A DNA stretch of 64,000 bases from Lyngbya sp. CCAP 1446/10 (GTDB lineage Bacteria > Cyanobacteriota > Cyanobacteriia > Cyanobacteriales > Microcoleaceae): contig NZ_JAIGNI010000026.1 in assembly GCF_026130175.1 (NCBI RefSeq), positions 1 to 64,000 on the forward strand, read 5' to 3'. Every line of letters starts with the position of its first letter. Positions within the stretch are counted from its first letter, which is position 1. Below are positions 1 to 10,200 of this stretch, piece by piece. Made by a program: the position numbers and the translations under genes. The notes under the pieces were generated by a model, which saw only the letters and a list, made by a program, of their open reading frames with translations, was not told the DNA's origin and searched no databases.

Positions 1-422
1 AAATCACAAAACTTGATTGTGTGAGTTATAAAATTATCCTATGTATTCAATTACTGTAATTAAATTTCACTACATATTTATTACTACCGGATTCTGAAAA
101 TAGACATACGAATCCTATAAAATGCTGATTTCAGCAATTGAAAACAAGTTCCTTAAACCAGTTAATATAGCTAATTTTCTCACACATAAAAGCCTGTAAA
201 TATCGTAATTTCTCTAAAAGTTTATTTCCAATTTCATCAGGAACTTCAACTAACTGAAACAACAAATAACAAATCAAACAGGCATAGATTTGTATCTTGA
301 TTCCATTAGTATTTTTAGTAATTATACGAGCCAATTTTAAATGCATTTTTAAGAATTTCCACAGCTATTCAATCTGCCATCGTCTGCGATAAATTCCTCC
401 AATTTCGACCTTAGTGTATGCT

Positions 423-443
423 CTGACGGGGCGACAAGTCGCC
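423..443 (+). repeat. Left terminal inverted repeat of the inserted IS
   Basis: A 21-bp end whose reverse complement occurs at 1669-1689 with one mismatch (fourth base). The core GGCGACTTGTCGCC is itself palindromic. Confidence 0.92.
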
Positions 444-526
444 TGAAAAATAGACAGTCCGGCAATCCTAGACAAATCACCTGAAAAAAGATAGGGTAAG
501 AAAGCTTCTTACCCAAAAACAATTAA

Positions 527-1669
527 ATGATACCAGAATTATATCATGCCCATTTGTCAGAAAAGCTTACACGTTCTAATTACTTATTGACAATTTTATT
601 GATTCAAGTAGTGCAATCGATTAAAGAAGTCACATTAGAAAGCATAGCGACAAAACTAGCGATGCCCATTAAATTTGAAAGTAGAAGGAAAAAAGTTCAG
701 AGATTTTTATCGGACGATGAATGGGCTCTAGATGATATTTGGCTGTCACTGGTGATTGCTTGGATTAAAGGTAGTGTCAAACAGAATAAGGTTGTATATT
801 TAGCAATAGACAGAACCAAATGGCAAACAAATAATATTTTGATGGTCAGCATGATTTGGCGAAAAAGAGCTATTCCTATTTATTGGAAAGTCCTTGACAA
901 ACAAGGGAACAGCACATTGGAAAATCAACAATTCGTATTAACGCCAATATTCGCCGCCTTATCAGATTATAAATTGCTTGTGTTAGGAGATCGTGAATTT
1001 TGTAGTGTTACCCTGGCAAATTGGCTGAGGGAGAAGAAAGTAGATTTCTGTTTACGACTAAAAAAGAATGTTTGTATCAAGATGGAATCGGAGTTATGGA
1101 CTGAAATAAAAATGCTAGGATTAGAGCCAGGAAATAGCTTTTTCAATCAAGAAGTAACAATCCGAAAAACTGCACCAATTACGGGGTTTAATTTGGCAGG
1201 TAAGTGGCTGGGTAAATATCGAAATATTACTACAAAAGAACCTTGGTATATTCTGACAAGTTTGGCAAATATACAAGCAGCAGTTGATGCTTATGCAAAA
1301 AGATTTGGAATTGAAGAAATGTTTAGAGACTTTAAAGGCGGAGGCTATAACTTAGAGAAGACTAATTTAACGGGCGACCGATTGAGTAAGTTATTAATTT
1401 TGCTATCGCTATCATACTTAAAGAGTATCATTCAAGGGATAGACATTAAATCCAAGCAAGTTCAAAAATATCTAGGCAGAAAAACAGAAAGCCACAGAAA
1501 ATATGCTAGGCATAGCACTTTTTATATTGGACTCTGGGGTGAATCATGGGTTGATTCAATGTCTAGTAATTGGCAGGTTGTTGTTGAATTAATGTCTTTG
1601 TCTCCGCACAAACTACCTAATTATCAACAAGGCTTAAGAGCTATGAGACTTATTCTATCAGCCTTATAG
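527..1669 (+). CDS. IS4-family transposase (intact)
   Basis: A 380-residue DDE transposase that catalyses cut-and-paste movement of the element at 423-1689. Catalytic residues are visible: first Asp in YLAIDRTKW (about residue 95), second Asp in LVLGDREF (about 155), and the family Y-(2)R-(3)E-(6)K signature in YAKRFGIEEMFRDFK (about 257-271). The length is normal for the family and no internal stop is present, so the protein is probably functional. The ATG at 527 lies about 100 bp inside the left inverted repeat. The gene does not belong to the biosynthetic cluster; it is a passenger that landed in an older transposase gene. Confidence 0.93.
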   Translation: MIPELYHAHLSEKLTRSNYLLTILLIQVVQSIKEVTLESIATKLAMPIKFESRRKKVQRFLSDDEWALDDIWLSLVIAWIKGSVKQNKVVYLAIDRTKWQTNNILMVSMIWRKRAIPIYWKVLDKQGNSTLENQQFVLTPIFAALSDYKLLVLGDREFCSVTLANWLREKKVDFCLRLKKNVCIKMESELWTEIKMLGLEPGNSFFNQEVTIRKTAPITGFNLAGKWLGKYRNITTKEPWYILTSLANIQAAVDAYAKRFGIEEMFRDFKGGGYNLEKTNLTGDRLSKLLILLSLSYLKSIIQGIDIKSKQVQKYLGRKTESHRKYARHSTFYIGLWGESWVDSMSSNWQVVVELMSLSPHKLPNYQQGLRAMRLILSAL

Positions 1670-1689
1670 GCGACTTGTCGCCCCGACAG
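1669..1689 (-). repeat. Right terminal inverted repeat of the inserted IS
   Basis: Inverted partner of 423-443. It begins at the last base of the transposase stop codon, so the gene runs right up to the IS end. Confidence 0.92.
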
Positions 1690-2426
1690 GTGTATGCTAA
1701 TTCTCCGGATTCAGGTAAATTAGTGACAAACCTAAATTCAGTTCGTGTTTCTAAATCTGAAAAAGTCACTAATCTTACTTAAACTTTTCGTTTGTCACTG
1801 CACACTTCATAAGTTCCATTCTCCTTCATGTTGATAGTAGAATTATTCTTAATTCGTAGTACAAAATATTGATTTTTTTGTTTCATTAATGCTTGAACGC
1901 GTTCAGAGCTAGAAAAACCTCTATCCATTACAGCGACTCCATTTTGAGGTGTGGCTGCTATAGTTTCATTTCCATGCTCACTGTCATGACCTTGGCCAAA
2001 ATGAATGTGTACTCCATCAATTATTCCCCGTTCATTGTCCGTTCCAGCAAATAATTTTACTTGATGGTATTCCTGTTGCCATAGTAATTTACTTGTCAAA
2101 GTAACTATCGTTGAATCTAAAGGGAATAAGCTGAGACAATCTTTATTACTTGTTTGACGTTTTATATCGGCTTGTAATCTTTCAAAGATTTTTATAAAAA
2201 CATCAATATCTCTATGCTTACTAGCCTTGGAAAAAGTTGATATATCTAGGGAAATATCTCGACTGTTTAAACGGGAAAATAGGGAACGCATAGTATCCAG
2301 ACTTTGGTCAAAACTAAACCCTAGCCAGCAGGAGACAAATGTGAAGCTATCTAAAACTGGATAATCATCTTTGGGTAAATGGGCGAGATACCGTTTGACA
2401 ATTTTGGGGAAGTTAGAAAATAGCAT

Positions 2427-3125
2427 TTCAGTTGATTATTAATATTTTATAACTCTGCAATTATACATTTTTTGGCCAATTTTAGCAATCTTTTTCTATC
2501 ATTCAACACTTCTGCGGTAAAGGTTTAGTTTCAGTGAAACTCCGTCAGGGTTGGCAAATACAATAGTGCGATCGCGTTCGGGAACCAATGAATAAATCGC
2601 GAGACTAAAAACCCTGTCAGTAATCGTAACTTTTTGCCGTTATTCTTGGGGAGCGTCTGATTTTCGTATCACTCAATCTTTTGAATCAAGAAAAAACCTC
2701 AAAAAATGGAGCCAAAAATAAGCGACTTAGAGCGGGTCAGATGATGACTATTTGACTAATCTCCTCGCTAATTCAGTCAACTAAATTCTCACAAACAACT
2801 CATTTCTAACTATTATACAACTTGTAAACAGTAGTTGTAAGCTTTTTATTTTATCAAAAATTGCCATAATTAAAAATTACCATTAATCAGTTCCTCTTTT
2901 CTCTTAAAACTCATTACAAAGCGTGTCTATAGCTTCTAAGAATGGTGAATTTATATTAAAATATACTCACCACTGGTGAACAGTGTTCAATAAGATGCGT
3001 TCCCCCTGGGCTAATTGCCGCCATTAATTCCGGCACTGTCTTCTCCATGTGCGTCACCTTATCAGATTTTTGGGCTTTTTGCTACCCCCGTGAACTTCTA
3101 CGGTTAATTTTTCAATCCGTAAGTC
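2427..3125. other. Non-coding stretch with two short decayed reading frames
   Basis: No intact gene was seen between the IS remnant and the end of the biosynthetic operon. On the minus strand about 2499-2645 reads as a 3' gene end (RQKVTITDRVFSLAIYSLVP, then about 27 residues ending YRRSVE and a TGA). The stretch 2956-3083 reads KSDKVTHMEKTVPELMAAIS followed by about 17 residues and a TAA. Neither has a start codon or a family I recognise, so both look like relics. A weak inverted repeat, TACGG/CCGTA, around 3099-3122 lies just past the last NRPS gene but has no clear T tract, so I do not call it a terminator. Confidence 0.5.
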
Positions 3126-6100
3126 CTACATTTGATCGAGATAACATTTCAAATGTTGGGCTAATTTTTGCACATGAGGTTCAGCGAACATCGAGAAATG
3201 ATTTCCCGGAACTTCAATAACTTCGATCGCTTGCTGGGAACATTTGCCCCAACCTAACAATAAGTCATCGCTATGGAACTCAGAACTATCAAAATCATGC
3301 TCAATTTTATCGTGAGCTCGAAACAACGTAATTTTGTCAGGATAAACCTGGGGAACGTAATCTCGCATGGCTTGAACGTGAGATTTAAAAACCTTGTAAT
3401 CGCGAATATACTGCGACATCTCCGTGTCGCTAACGATGAAATTCGCCTTTCTATTCAATAACTGAAATTGCTCATCCAACGGTAGATCTCGCATTTCATC
3501 GTAGGAGACAGAAAAATCGATGCCGAACCAGTTTTTAATTGACTCAGCTAACCGGAGTAAAAATTTAGCATCATCATCCTTTGTTGGTTGAATAACTGTT
3601 TCTGACAATATCGCGTCAATTACCACTAGCAAGTCTACTTTTTGACCTTGTTTTTGTAGTTGTTGCGCCATCTCAAAAGCAACCACACCACCAAAACACC
3701 AACCTCCTAAAAGATAGGGCCCTTCCGGTTGCACTGTGCGAATTTCTTGGAGGTAATAAGCTGCTGTTTCTTCTACTGACTTAGCTTCAATTTCTACGGT
3801 ACTGGGAGACTGTTCCAAGGCATAAAATGGTTGTTCTCCACCGATTTTGTTTGCCAAGTTTATGTAAGCGAGAATGTCTCCTCCGGCGGCGTGTACGCAA
3901 AACAAAGGAGTCCTTGAACCTGAAGAATTAAGGGCTACCAGCGGGGAACCAGAACTCAAATTTGTTGGCTGGCTGACAATTTTAGCGAGTTTTTCAATGG
4001 TCGGGTTTTCAAACAAAATAGATAGGGGAAGGTTGTGTCCGAACAGTTCGTAAATTTGAGCCATTAAGCGTACAGCTAAAAAGGAGTGACCTCCTAACTC
4101 GAAGAAGTTATCTGTTACTCCAATTGAGTTAATAGCTAGAAGACTTTCCCAAATTTTTACCAAACCTAATTCGGAAATATTTCTGGGCGCAACGAAGGAT
4201 GTTGTGGAGTTCGATCGGATCAGATTATCAGTTGGAAGCGATCGCTTATCTACTTTGCCATTTGGTGTTAGCGGTATCGCATCTAACACCACAAAAGCAG
4301 ACGGTATCATGTAATCCGGTAGTTTATCTTGCAAGTAACCGTGCAGTTGTGAAACTAAGTTTGGTTCATCTGTTACTATGTAAGCGATCGGATGCTTATC
4401 GCCTTGTGTATCGTCGCGGATAATGACAACAGATTCTCGAATATCTGGATGTTGCAATATCGCACTTTCAATTTCTGCTAATTCAACTCGGAAACCTCTG
4501 ATTTTTACTTGTTCGTCACGGCGACCTAAATATTCGAGATTGCCATCGTGCAAGTAACGTGCTAAATCGCCAGTTTTATATAGTTTTGAGTTGGGAGTTA
4601 AAATAAACCGTTCCTCGGTTAGTTCAGGACGATTCAAATAACCTTTCGCCAATCCATCGCCACTGATGTACAATTCACCGCAGACTCCGACGGTCGTTGG
4701 TTGTAAATGGCGATCGAATATGTAAACTTGAGTGTTATCAATTGGATGACCGATCGGAACGCTAGTTGCTTTTTCTGGTAATAAACTCGTATCGTAGTAA
4801 GTAGCGTTGGCAGAAATTTCAGATGAACCGTAAAGGTTAATCAGTTTGGCAGATGGGAGCAATTTTTGGAACGATCGCGCTAAGTCGAGAGGTAGTGCTT
4901 CTCCACTGGTTATCCAAAGTTTCAAGTTCGATAATTTCTTAGTTAAATTACCGTAAGTATCTATAATTAACCGCAGCAATGAAGGAACAAGTATGACTCG
5001 CGTAACGTGATGGCGATCGAGCGTTTCTAGGAATAGTTTAGTGTCTTTGACAATTGGATCGGGAATGATAACGGTGGGAATTCCTTGGAGTAAGGGAGCA
5101 AAAATTTCCCACACTGAATCTACGAAACTAATAGCTGTTTTCTGACAGCAAATGTCTTCACTTTCAAAGGGATAAGTTTTCCACAACCAGTGTAACCCAT
5201 TAACTGTACCTCGGTGAGTGCCGAGAACGCCTTTGGGAGTTCCAGTCGAACCCGAAGTGTAGATTACATAAGCAAGATTGTCACTTCTCGATGCGGCGGT
5301 CGGATTTTCTTGACTTTCTAGATCGATAATTTCCCTGTCATCATCTAGACAGATAACTTGTATTTGTTGAAAGCGATCGCGTAATGATGAATGACTGATG
5401 ACTAATGAAACTTGAGAATCAGAAACCATGAAAGAAAGACGATCGGTTGGATAATTTGGAGCGAGAGGAATGTAAGCACCGCCAGCTTTCAGAATCGCCA
5501 GAATTCCAACTATCATTTCCACCGATCGATCCAGACAAATTCCCACGAAACTTTCGGTTGTTACTCCCAATTTTTGTAAATAATGGGCAAGTTGATTGAC
5601 CTTGTGGTTGAGTTGTCGATAGGTTATTTTTTCTGACCGATCGATTAACGCTAAACTATCGGGAAAATGCTCTACTTGCCGTTCAAATAATTGATGGAGA
5701 GATGCATTTTGCGGATAAGTCGTTTGAGTATTATTCCACTCCAATAACAGTTGTTCTCGCTGTTTTGCAGTTAGGATTGGTAATTCGGAAATTTGGCGAT
5801 CGGGATTAGCAACAATGCTTTCCAGTAAAGTTTGAAAATTATCGATGAGTCCTGTAATTGTTGCCGCATCAAATAAGTCTGTACTATACTCTAAAAATCC
5901 AGTTAATCCTTCTTTGGATTCGCCGATAGACAGAAAAATGTCGAACTGAGATGTGCCACTATCGAACTCCAAACTACGCAAAGTTAACCCAGCAATCTCT
6001 CGCTCTGACTTCGGCGTATTTTGCAGCACAAACATGACCTGAAACAAAGGATTTCGGCTTAAATCTCGATCGGGTTGCAATTCCTCTACTAGCTTCTCGA

Positions 6101-7190
6101 AAGGCAAATCCTGATGTGCGTAAGCGTCGAGAGTCACCTCGCGTACCCGACTCAAAAGCGTCCGAAAACTTGGGTCGCCGCTGAGGTCATTTCGCATCAC
6201 CAATGTATTGACAAATAAGCCAAGTATTCCTTCTAATTCGGCTTGATTTCGATTAGCAATTGAAGAACCTATGAGGATGTCTTCTTGCTCTGTATAGCGG
6301 TAAAGTAAAGTATTAAAAGCCGCCAGTAAAGTCATAAATAAAGTGACTTCTTCTTGCTGACCTAATTTACTTAGTGCCTCTGTTAGAGTTTTGGAAAAAG
6401 TAAAGTGTTGCTTTGCGCCATTAAATGTGGTAATAGTCGGTCTGGAACGATCGACAGGCAATTGCAATACAGGTAAATCACCACCTAGTTGTTGCTTCCA
6501 GTAATTGAGTTGGGTAGCGAGTAATTCACCTTGCAAGCGATCGCGCTGCCAAATTGCAAAATCTGCATACTGGATGGGAAGTTCGGGTAATGACGGAGAT
6601 TGACCTGTTGAGAACGCCGTGTACAGCGCTGCAAATTCCCCTGCGAACACTGAGATAGACCATCCATCGGAGACGATGTGGTGCATAGTCAAAAGGAAAA
6701 TATGTTCTGTTTCGCCTAGACGCAGCAAAGTTGCCCGTACCAGAGGCGCTTGGGATAAATCAAAGGGTTTTTTAGCTTCCTCGCTCGCTATTTTTTGAAC
6801 TTCAAGATCCCAATTTTTTCCCGATAAACGTTCGAGGTTAATGATAGGTAAATCCCAGCTTGATTCCGATGCGATCGCCTGGAATGGTTGCCGATCTATT
6901 ATTACAAAACTGGTCCGCCAAGCCTCGTGACGACTGATAATTTCGTTGAGACTTTGCTTGAGCGCCGTCACATCAAGGATTCCCTTTAAATGAAGGGCTG
7001 TCGGAATATTATAGAAAGAACTTCCTTGATAAAGTCGATCGATAAACCAGAGTCTTTGCTGGGAAAAAGATAAAGGAATAGGATTAGAGTCTGGCCGCTT
7101 AGGAATAGCAGAACTTCTAAGTTTTCCTGTCTTCCATTTTTCCAGAAGCGCTTTTTTGGTCGGGGATAGATTAGAGATTTGGTTGTCCAT
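3126..7190 (-). CDS. NRPS, C-A-PCP-TE, predicted beta-alanine specific, terminal module
   Basis: This 1354-residue protein is the last gene of the operon and carries the release domain, so it should add the final residue and free the product. Domains: condensation about 37-480 with intact HHIVSDG (170-176); adenylation about 495-1000 with YTSGSTGTPKG; PCP about 1005-1075 with the pantetheine Ser in LGGHS (about 1034); thioesterase about 1100-1354. Aligned to GrsA, the A-domain pocket reads V-D-W-I-I-S-L-A-N-K. The published beta-alanine code, as I recall it, is VDWVISLADK, so 8 of 10 match. The Asp sits at position 236 instead of 235, as expected for a beta-amino acid. Oddity: the TE nucleophile motif is GGWCFGG, with Cys in place of Ser (about 1165). 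The TE Asp (VVIDAI) and His (PGNHFSM) are present. The start is the ATG at 7190; no strong ribosome site is visible. Confidence 0.93.
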   Translation of the reverse strand: MDNQISNLSPTKKALLEKWKTGKLRSSAIPKRPDSNPIPLSFSQQRLWFIDRLYQGSSFYNIPTALHLKGILDVTALKQSLNEIISRHEAWRTSFVIIDRQPFQAIASESSWDLPIINLERLSGKNWDLEVQKIASEEAKKPFDLSQAPLVRATLLRLGETEHIFLLTMHHIVSDGWSISVFAGEFAALYTAFSTGQSPSLPELPIQYADFAIWQRDRLQGELLATQLNYWKQQLGGDLPVLQLPVDRSRPTITTFNGAKQHFTFSKTLTEALSKLGQQEEVTLFMTLLAAFNTLLYRYTEQEDILIGSSIANRNQAELEGILGLFVNTLVMRNDLSGDPSFRTLLSRVREVTLDAYAHQDLPFEKLVEELQPDRDLSRNPLFQVMFVLQNTPKSEREIAGLTLRSLEFDSGTSQFDIFLSIGESKEGLTGFLEYSTDLFDAATITGLIDNFQTLLESIVANPDRQISELPILTAKQREQLLLEWNNTQTTYPQNASLHQLFERQVEHFPDSLALIDRSEKITYRQLNHKVNQLAHYLQKLGVTTESFVGICLDRSVEMIVGILAILKAGGAYIPLAPNYPTDRLSFMVSDSQVSLVISHSSLRDRFQQIQVICLDDDREIIDLESQENPTAASRSDNLAYVIYTSGSTGTPKGVLGTHRGTVNGLHWLWKTYPFESEDICCQKTAISFVDSVWEIFAPLLQGIPTVIIPDPIVKDTKLFLETLDRHHVTRVILVPSLLRLIIDTYGNLTKKLSNLKLWITSGEALPLDLARSFQKLLPSAKLINLYGSSEISANATYYDTSLLPEKATSVPIGHPIDNTQVYIFDRHLQPTTVGVCGELYISGDGLAKGYLNRPELTEERFILTPNSKLYKTGDLARYLHDGNLEYLGRRDEQVKIRGFRVELAEIESAILQHPDIRESVVIIRDDTQGDKHPIAYIVTDEPNLVSQLHGYLQDKLPDYMIPSAFVVLDAIPLTPNGKVDKRSLPTDNLIRSNSTTSFVAPRNISELGLVKIWESLLAINSIGVTDNFFELGGHSFLAVRLMAQIYELFGHNLPLSILFENPTIEKLAKIVSQPTNLSSGSPLVALNSSGSRTPLFCVHAAGGDILAYINLANKIGGEQPFYALEQSPSTVEIEAKSVEETAAYYLQEIRTVQPEGPYLLGGWCFGGVVAFEMAQQLQKQGQKVDLLVVIDAILSETVIQPTKDDDAKFLLRLAESIKNWFGIDFSVSYDEMRDLPLDEQFQLLNRKANFIVSDTEMSQYIRDYKVFKSHVQAMRDYVPQVYPDKITLFRAHDKIEHDFDSSEFHSDDLLLGWGKCSQQAIEVIEVPGNHFSMFAEPHVQKLAQHLKCYLDQM

Positions 7191-7251
7191 AACAGATGTT
7201 GTTGGTGATGAGTAATTAGGTCAGATGGGATCGGTTGTGTAAAATAAACTT

Positions 7252-10200
7252 TTATCGATTAGCCAATAAAGCTTCAACTTCTTCATCAGATAATTCGGCA
7301 ATTTTTTCTAGAAGAAGTTGGTCGATCGTTTCGGCTTGTTTGGCGACAGTGGATGCTTGAAGCAAAAGGTCGCGCAGTGGTAGTTCGACTGGGAAGTTCG
7401 ATCGCAATCGCGAAACTAATTGGGTGGCGATGAGTGAATCTCCTCCTAACTCGAAGAAATTATCGTGAATACCGACTTGTTTAATACCGAGAACTTCTTG
7501 CCACATTTCGACAATTTGTTGTTCTAACTCATTAGTAGGAGGAACATACGAATTATCGAGGCTGGGTCTTAAATAGCGTGGGGAGGGGTCTGTTTGCTGG
7601 GATGGTTTTGTATCCGGTATTAGTTCTGCAAGTAAAGCATCAAGATCGTCTTGGTTTTGGGGATTAATGGTATAAATTCCACCGCTGAGTTTAGCAAATT
7701 TTTCTCCTAACTTTATCCTAATTACATTTTGCTCTTTTTGTTCCAATTGATTAACCAATTGGGAACCTGCACCCGATTCATCAACAAACACTAGCCATCG
7801 ATCTTTTTGGTCTGATGTTATTGAGTTGTTAGTCGCAGATAAGGATGGAACTTTGGCATCTATCCAGTAACGTTGGCGCTCAAAAGGATACGTCGGTAGG
7901 GGGAGACGATGACGCAATTCGTGGGTGGAAAAGCCCGACCATTCTATCTTTACACCTGCCATCCAAAGCCTACCTAATGCGTTTAATAATAAGTCAACAT
8001 CGGATTGTTGTTCTTGAGGATGGCGTAAGGAATTTAGCACGAGATGTTTGGCATCCGGTTCTAAATGCCGCTTAGTTAACGTGCTTAATGTCCGTCCAGG
8101 CCCAACTTCCAAAAATATTGCTTCCGGCTGTTTCAATAACTCGGAAATTCCGGCAGAAAATCTCACTGTTTGGCGCAGATGTTTGCTCCAATAGCTGGGA
8201 TTTGTGGCTTCATTTTCTGTAATCCAGGTACCAGTGACGTTGGAAATAAACGGAATTTGGGGCGGATTCAGCTTCACTTTTTTAATAGCAAGTGCAAACT
8301 GTTCCAAAATCGGTTGCATCATCTCAGAATGAAAGGCATGAGATGTATGTAAGGGGCGACAGTCTATAGCTTCGGAATTTAACTGATTTTGCAATATTTC
8401 GATCGCTGCTGTCGAGCCTGAAACGACGCATGAGGATGGCGCGTTAATTGCTGCTAAAGAAAGTTCTTCACCCAAAAATGGCTGAATCTTTTGTTCTGAA
8501 AGTGGCACGGCGAGCATACTTCCAGAAGGCAATTGCTGCATCAGTTTACCTCGGCTTGCTACTAAAAACAAGGCATCTTCTAGGGAGAAAATACCTGCTA
8601 AAGTAGCAGCTACATATTCACCAATACTGTGTCCAATTAGCGCTACGGGATGCAGTCCCCATTCTATCCATAACTTCGCGATCGCATATTCAACAACAAA
8701 TATAGCTGGTTGGGTAATTGCAGTTTGTTGCAATTGCTGAGAAGCTTCTGCGGTTTCTGCTTCGCTGGGATAGAGAATTGAACGCAGATCGATACCTAAA
8801 TGAGGTTTGAGAATTTCCGAACAGATATCTATTTGTTCTCTAAATGTTGGCTCAACTTCGTAGAGTTCTCGCCCCATATTTACATATTGTGCGCCTTGTC
8901 CAGAAAACATGAATACGATCGGACGGTGAGAAGGCTTTTGGTAGTGCGTGAAAACTCGTTGCGTATCTAGATTAGTTAGCGCATTCATGGCATCTTCAAT
9001 ATCATGACAAACTACCATTTGGCGATGTTCAAAAGCCCTACGACCGACTTGCAATGTGTAAGCAACATCAGCGATATTTAAATCGGGATGCTGTTGTAAA
9101 TGTTTGGCTAAATTCGCAGTTGCAGTCTCTAATGCTGTATCGGTTTTTGCTGAGAGTAGCAATAACTGCCAAGGACGTGAAGAACTAGAGACTTCAAGAT
9201 CGGGAGTTTCTTCTAGAATTACATGAGCATTCGTTCCACCAATTCCGAAAGAACTGACTCCAGCACGACGCGGATTGCCGTTAGTTTTCCATTCCGACAA
9301 CGTACTATTAACGTAGAATGGACTATTGGCAAAATCTATTTGGGTATTGGGTTTGTGGAAATGCAAACTGGGAGGTATTTGTTTGTGTTTAAGTGCTTGG
9401 ATAGTTTTGATTAAACCTGTTATCCCAGCGGCTGTATTCAAATGTCCGACATTAGTTTTAACTGAAGCGATCGCACAAAAACCATTCCGATTAGTTGTGG
9501 TACGAAAAGCTTGGGTGAGAGCTGCAATTTCGATCGGATCTCCCAATGAAGTTCCCGTTCCATGCGCCTCAATATAACTAATAGTTTTGGACTCCACTCC
9601 TGCTAACGCAAGTGCTTCTAAAATCACCTCCCTTTGACCTTCTACGCTGGGGGCTGTATAACCAACTTTTAAAGAACCGTCATTATTAATTGCGGAACCT
9701 TTAATGACCGCATGAATACAATCCCCGTCGGCTACAGCATCTTCTAAGCGTTTCAATACGACAATACCCAAACCGCTACCAAAAATAGTTCCTTGAGCAT
9801 TTACATCGAAAGCTCGGCAATGTCCGTCAGGAGAATTTATTCCTCCTTCTTGATAGCGATAACCGGTTTTTTGTGGCACTTGAATTGAAACACCACCAGC
9901 CAACGCGATATCGCTTTCGCCATTCAGCAAACTTTGGCAAGCTAAGTGAACTGCAACTAATGAGGTGGAACAGGTGGTTTGAACGTTAATGCTTGGCCCT
10001 TTGAGGTTTAATTTGTAAGAAGTTTGCGTACAAAGGTGGTCTTTATCATTGCCAATTAAAACTTGGAATGGATCGACTGATTCTATTAAATGGCGATTAG
10101 GATACAGGTTATAAAATAAATAACTGCTCAGAGTTACACCTGCAAACACACCGATTTGACCGGGGTAAGTGTCTGAATTGTAGCCAGAATTTTCTAGTGC

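Larger units (their letters stand above)
423..1689 (+). mobile_element. Complete IS4-family insertion sequence, 1267 bp
   Basis: The element begins with CTGACGGGGCGACAAGTCGCC-type sequence at 423-443 and ends with its inverted copy at 1669-1689; 20 of 21 positions match. It is flanked on both sides by the 9-bp direct repeat GTGTATGCT (414-422 and 1690-1698). Removing the element plus one repeat copy restores the reading frame of the surrounding transposase pseudogene, which confirms the boundaries. It carries one intact transposase gene. The clean ends and duplication suggest a recent insertion. Confidence 0.95.
131..2426 (-). pseudogene. Disrupted IS4-type transposase gene (outer, older element)
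   Basis: Reading right to left, a transposase frame starts at the ATG at 2426, stops at a TAA at 1779-1781, continues in the same frame to about 1699, is interrupted by the inserted element at 423-1689, and resumes through 413 to a stop near 131. A second in-frame TAG lies near 368, directly after the sequence YRRRWQIE. Once the insert is removed the frame rejoins exactly. The DDE residues can still be seen: D in LDSTIV, D in AVMDRGF, and a Y-(2)R-(3)E-(6)K signature around YRRRWQIE. This is therefore a full-length but dead IS4-family (DDE_Tnp_1) transposase. I could not find convincing terminal repeats for this outer copy. Confidence 0.85.

Noticed and set aside
3099-3122. Rho-independent terminator of the biosynthetic operon
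   Set aside because: The stem TACGG/CCGTA is only 5 bp with a 13-nt loop, and no T tract follows on the minus strand.
4199-4423. Short open frames on the plus strand inside the NRPS/PKS genes
   Set aside because: All lie antisense to long conserved megasynthase domains and show no motif or ribosome site.
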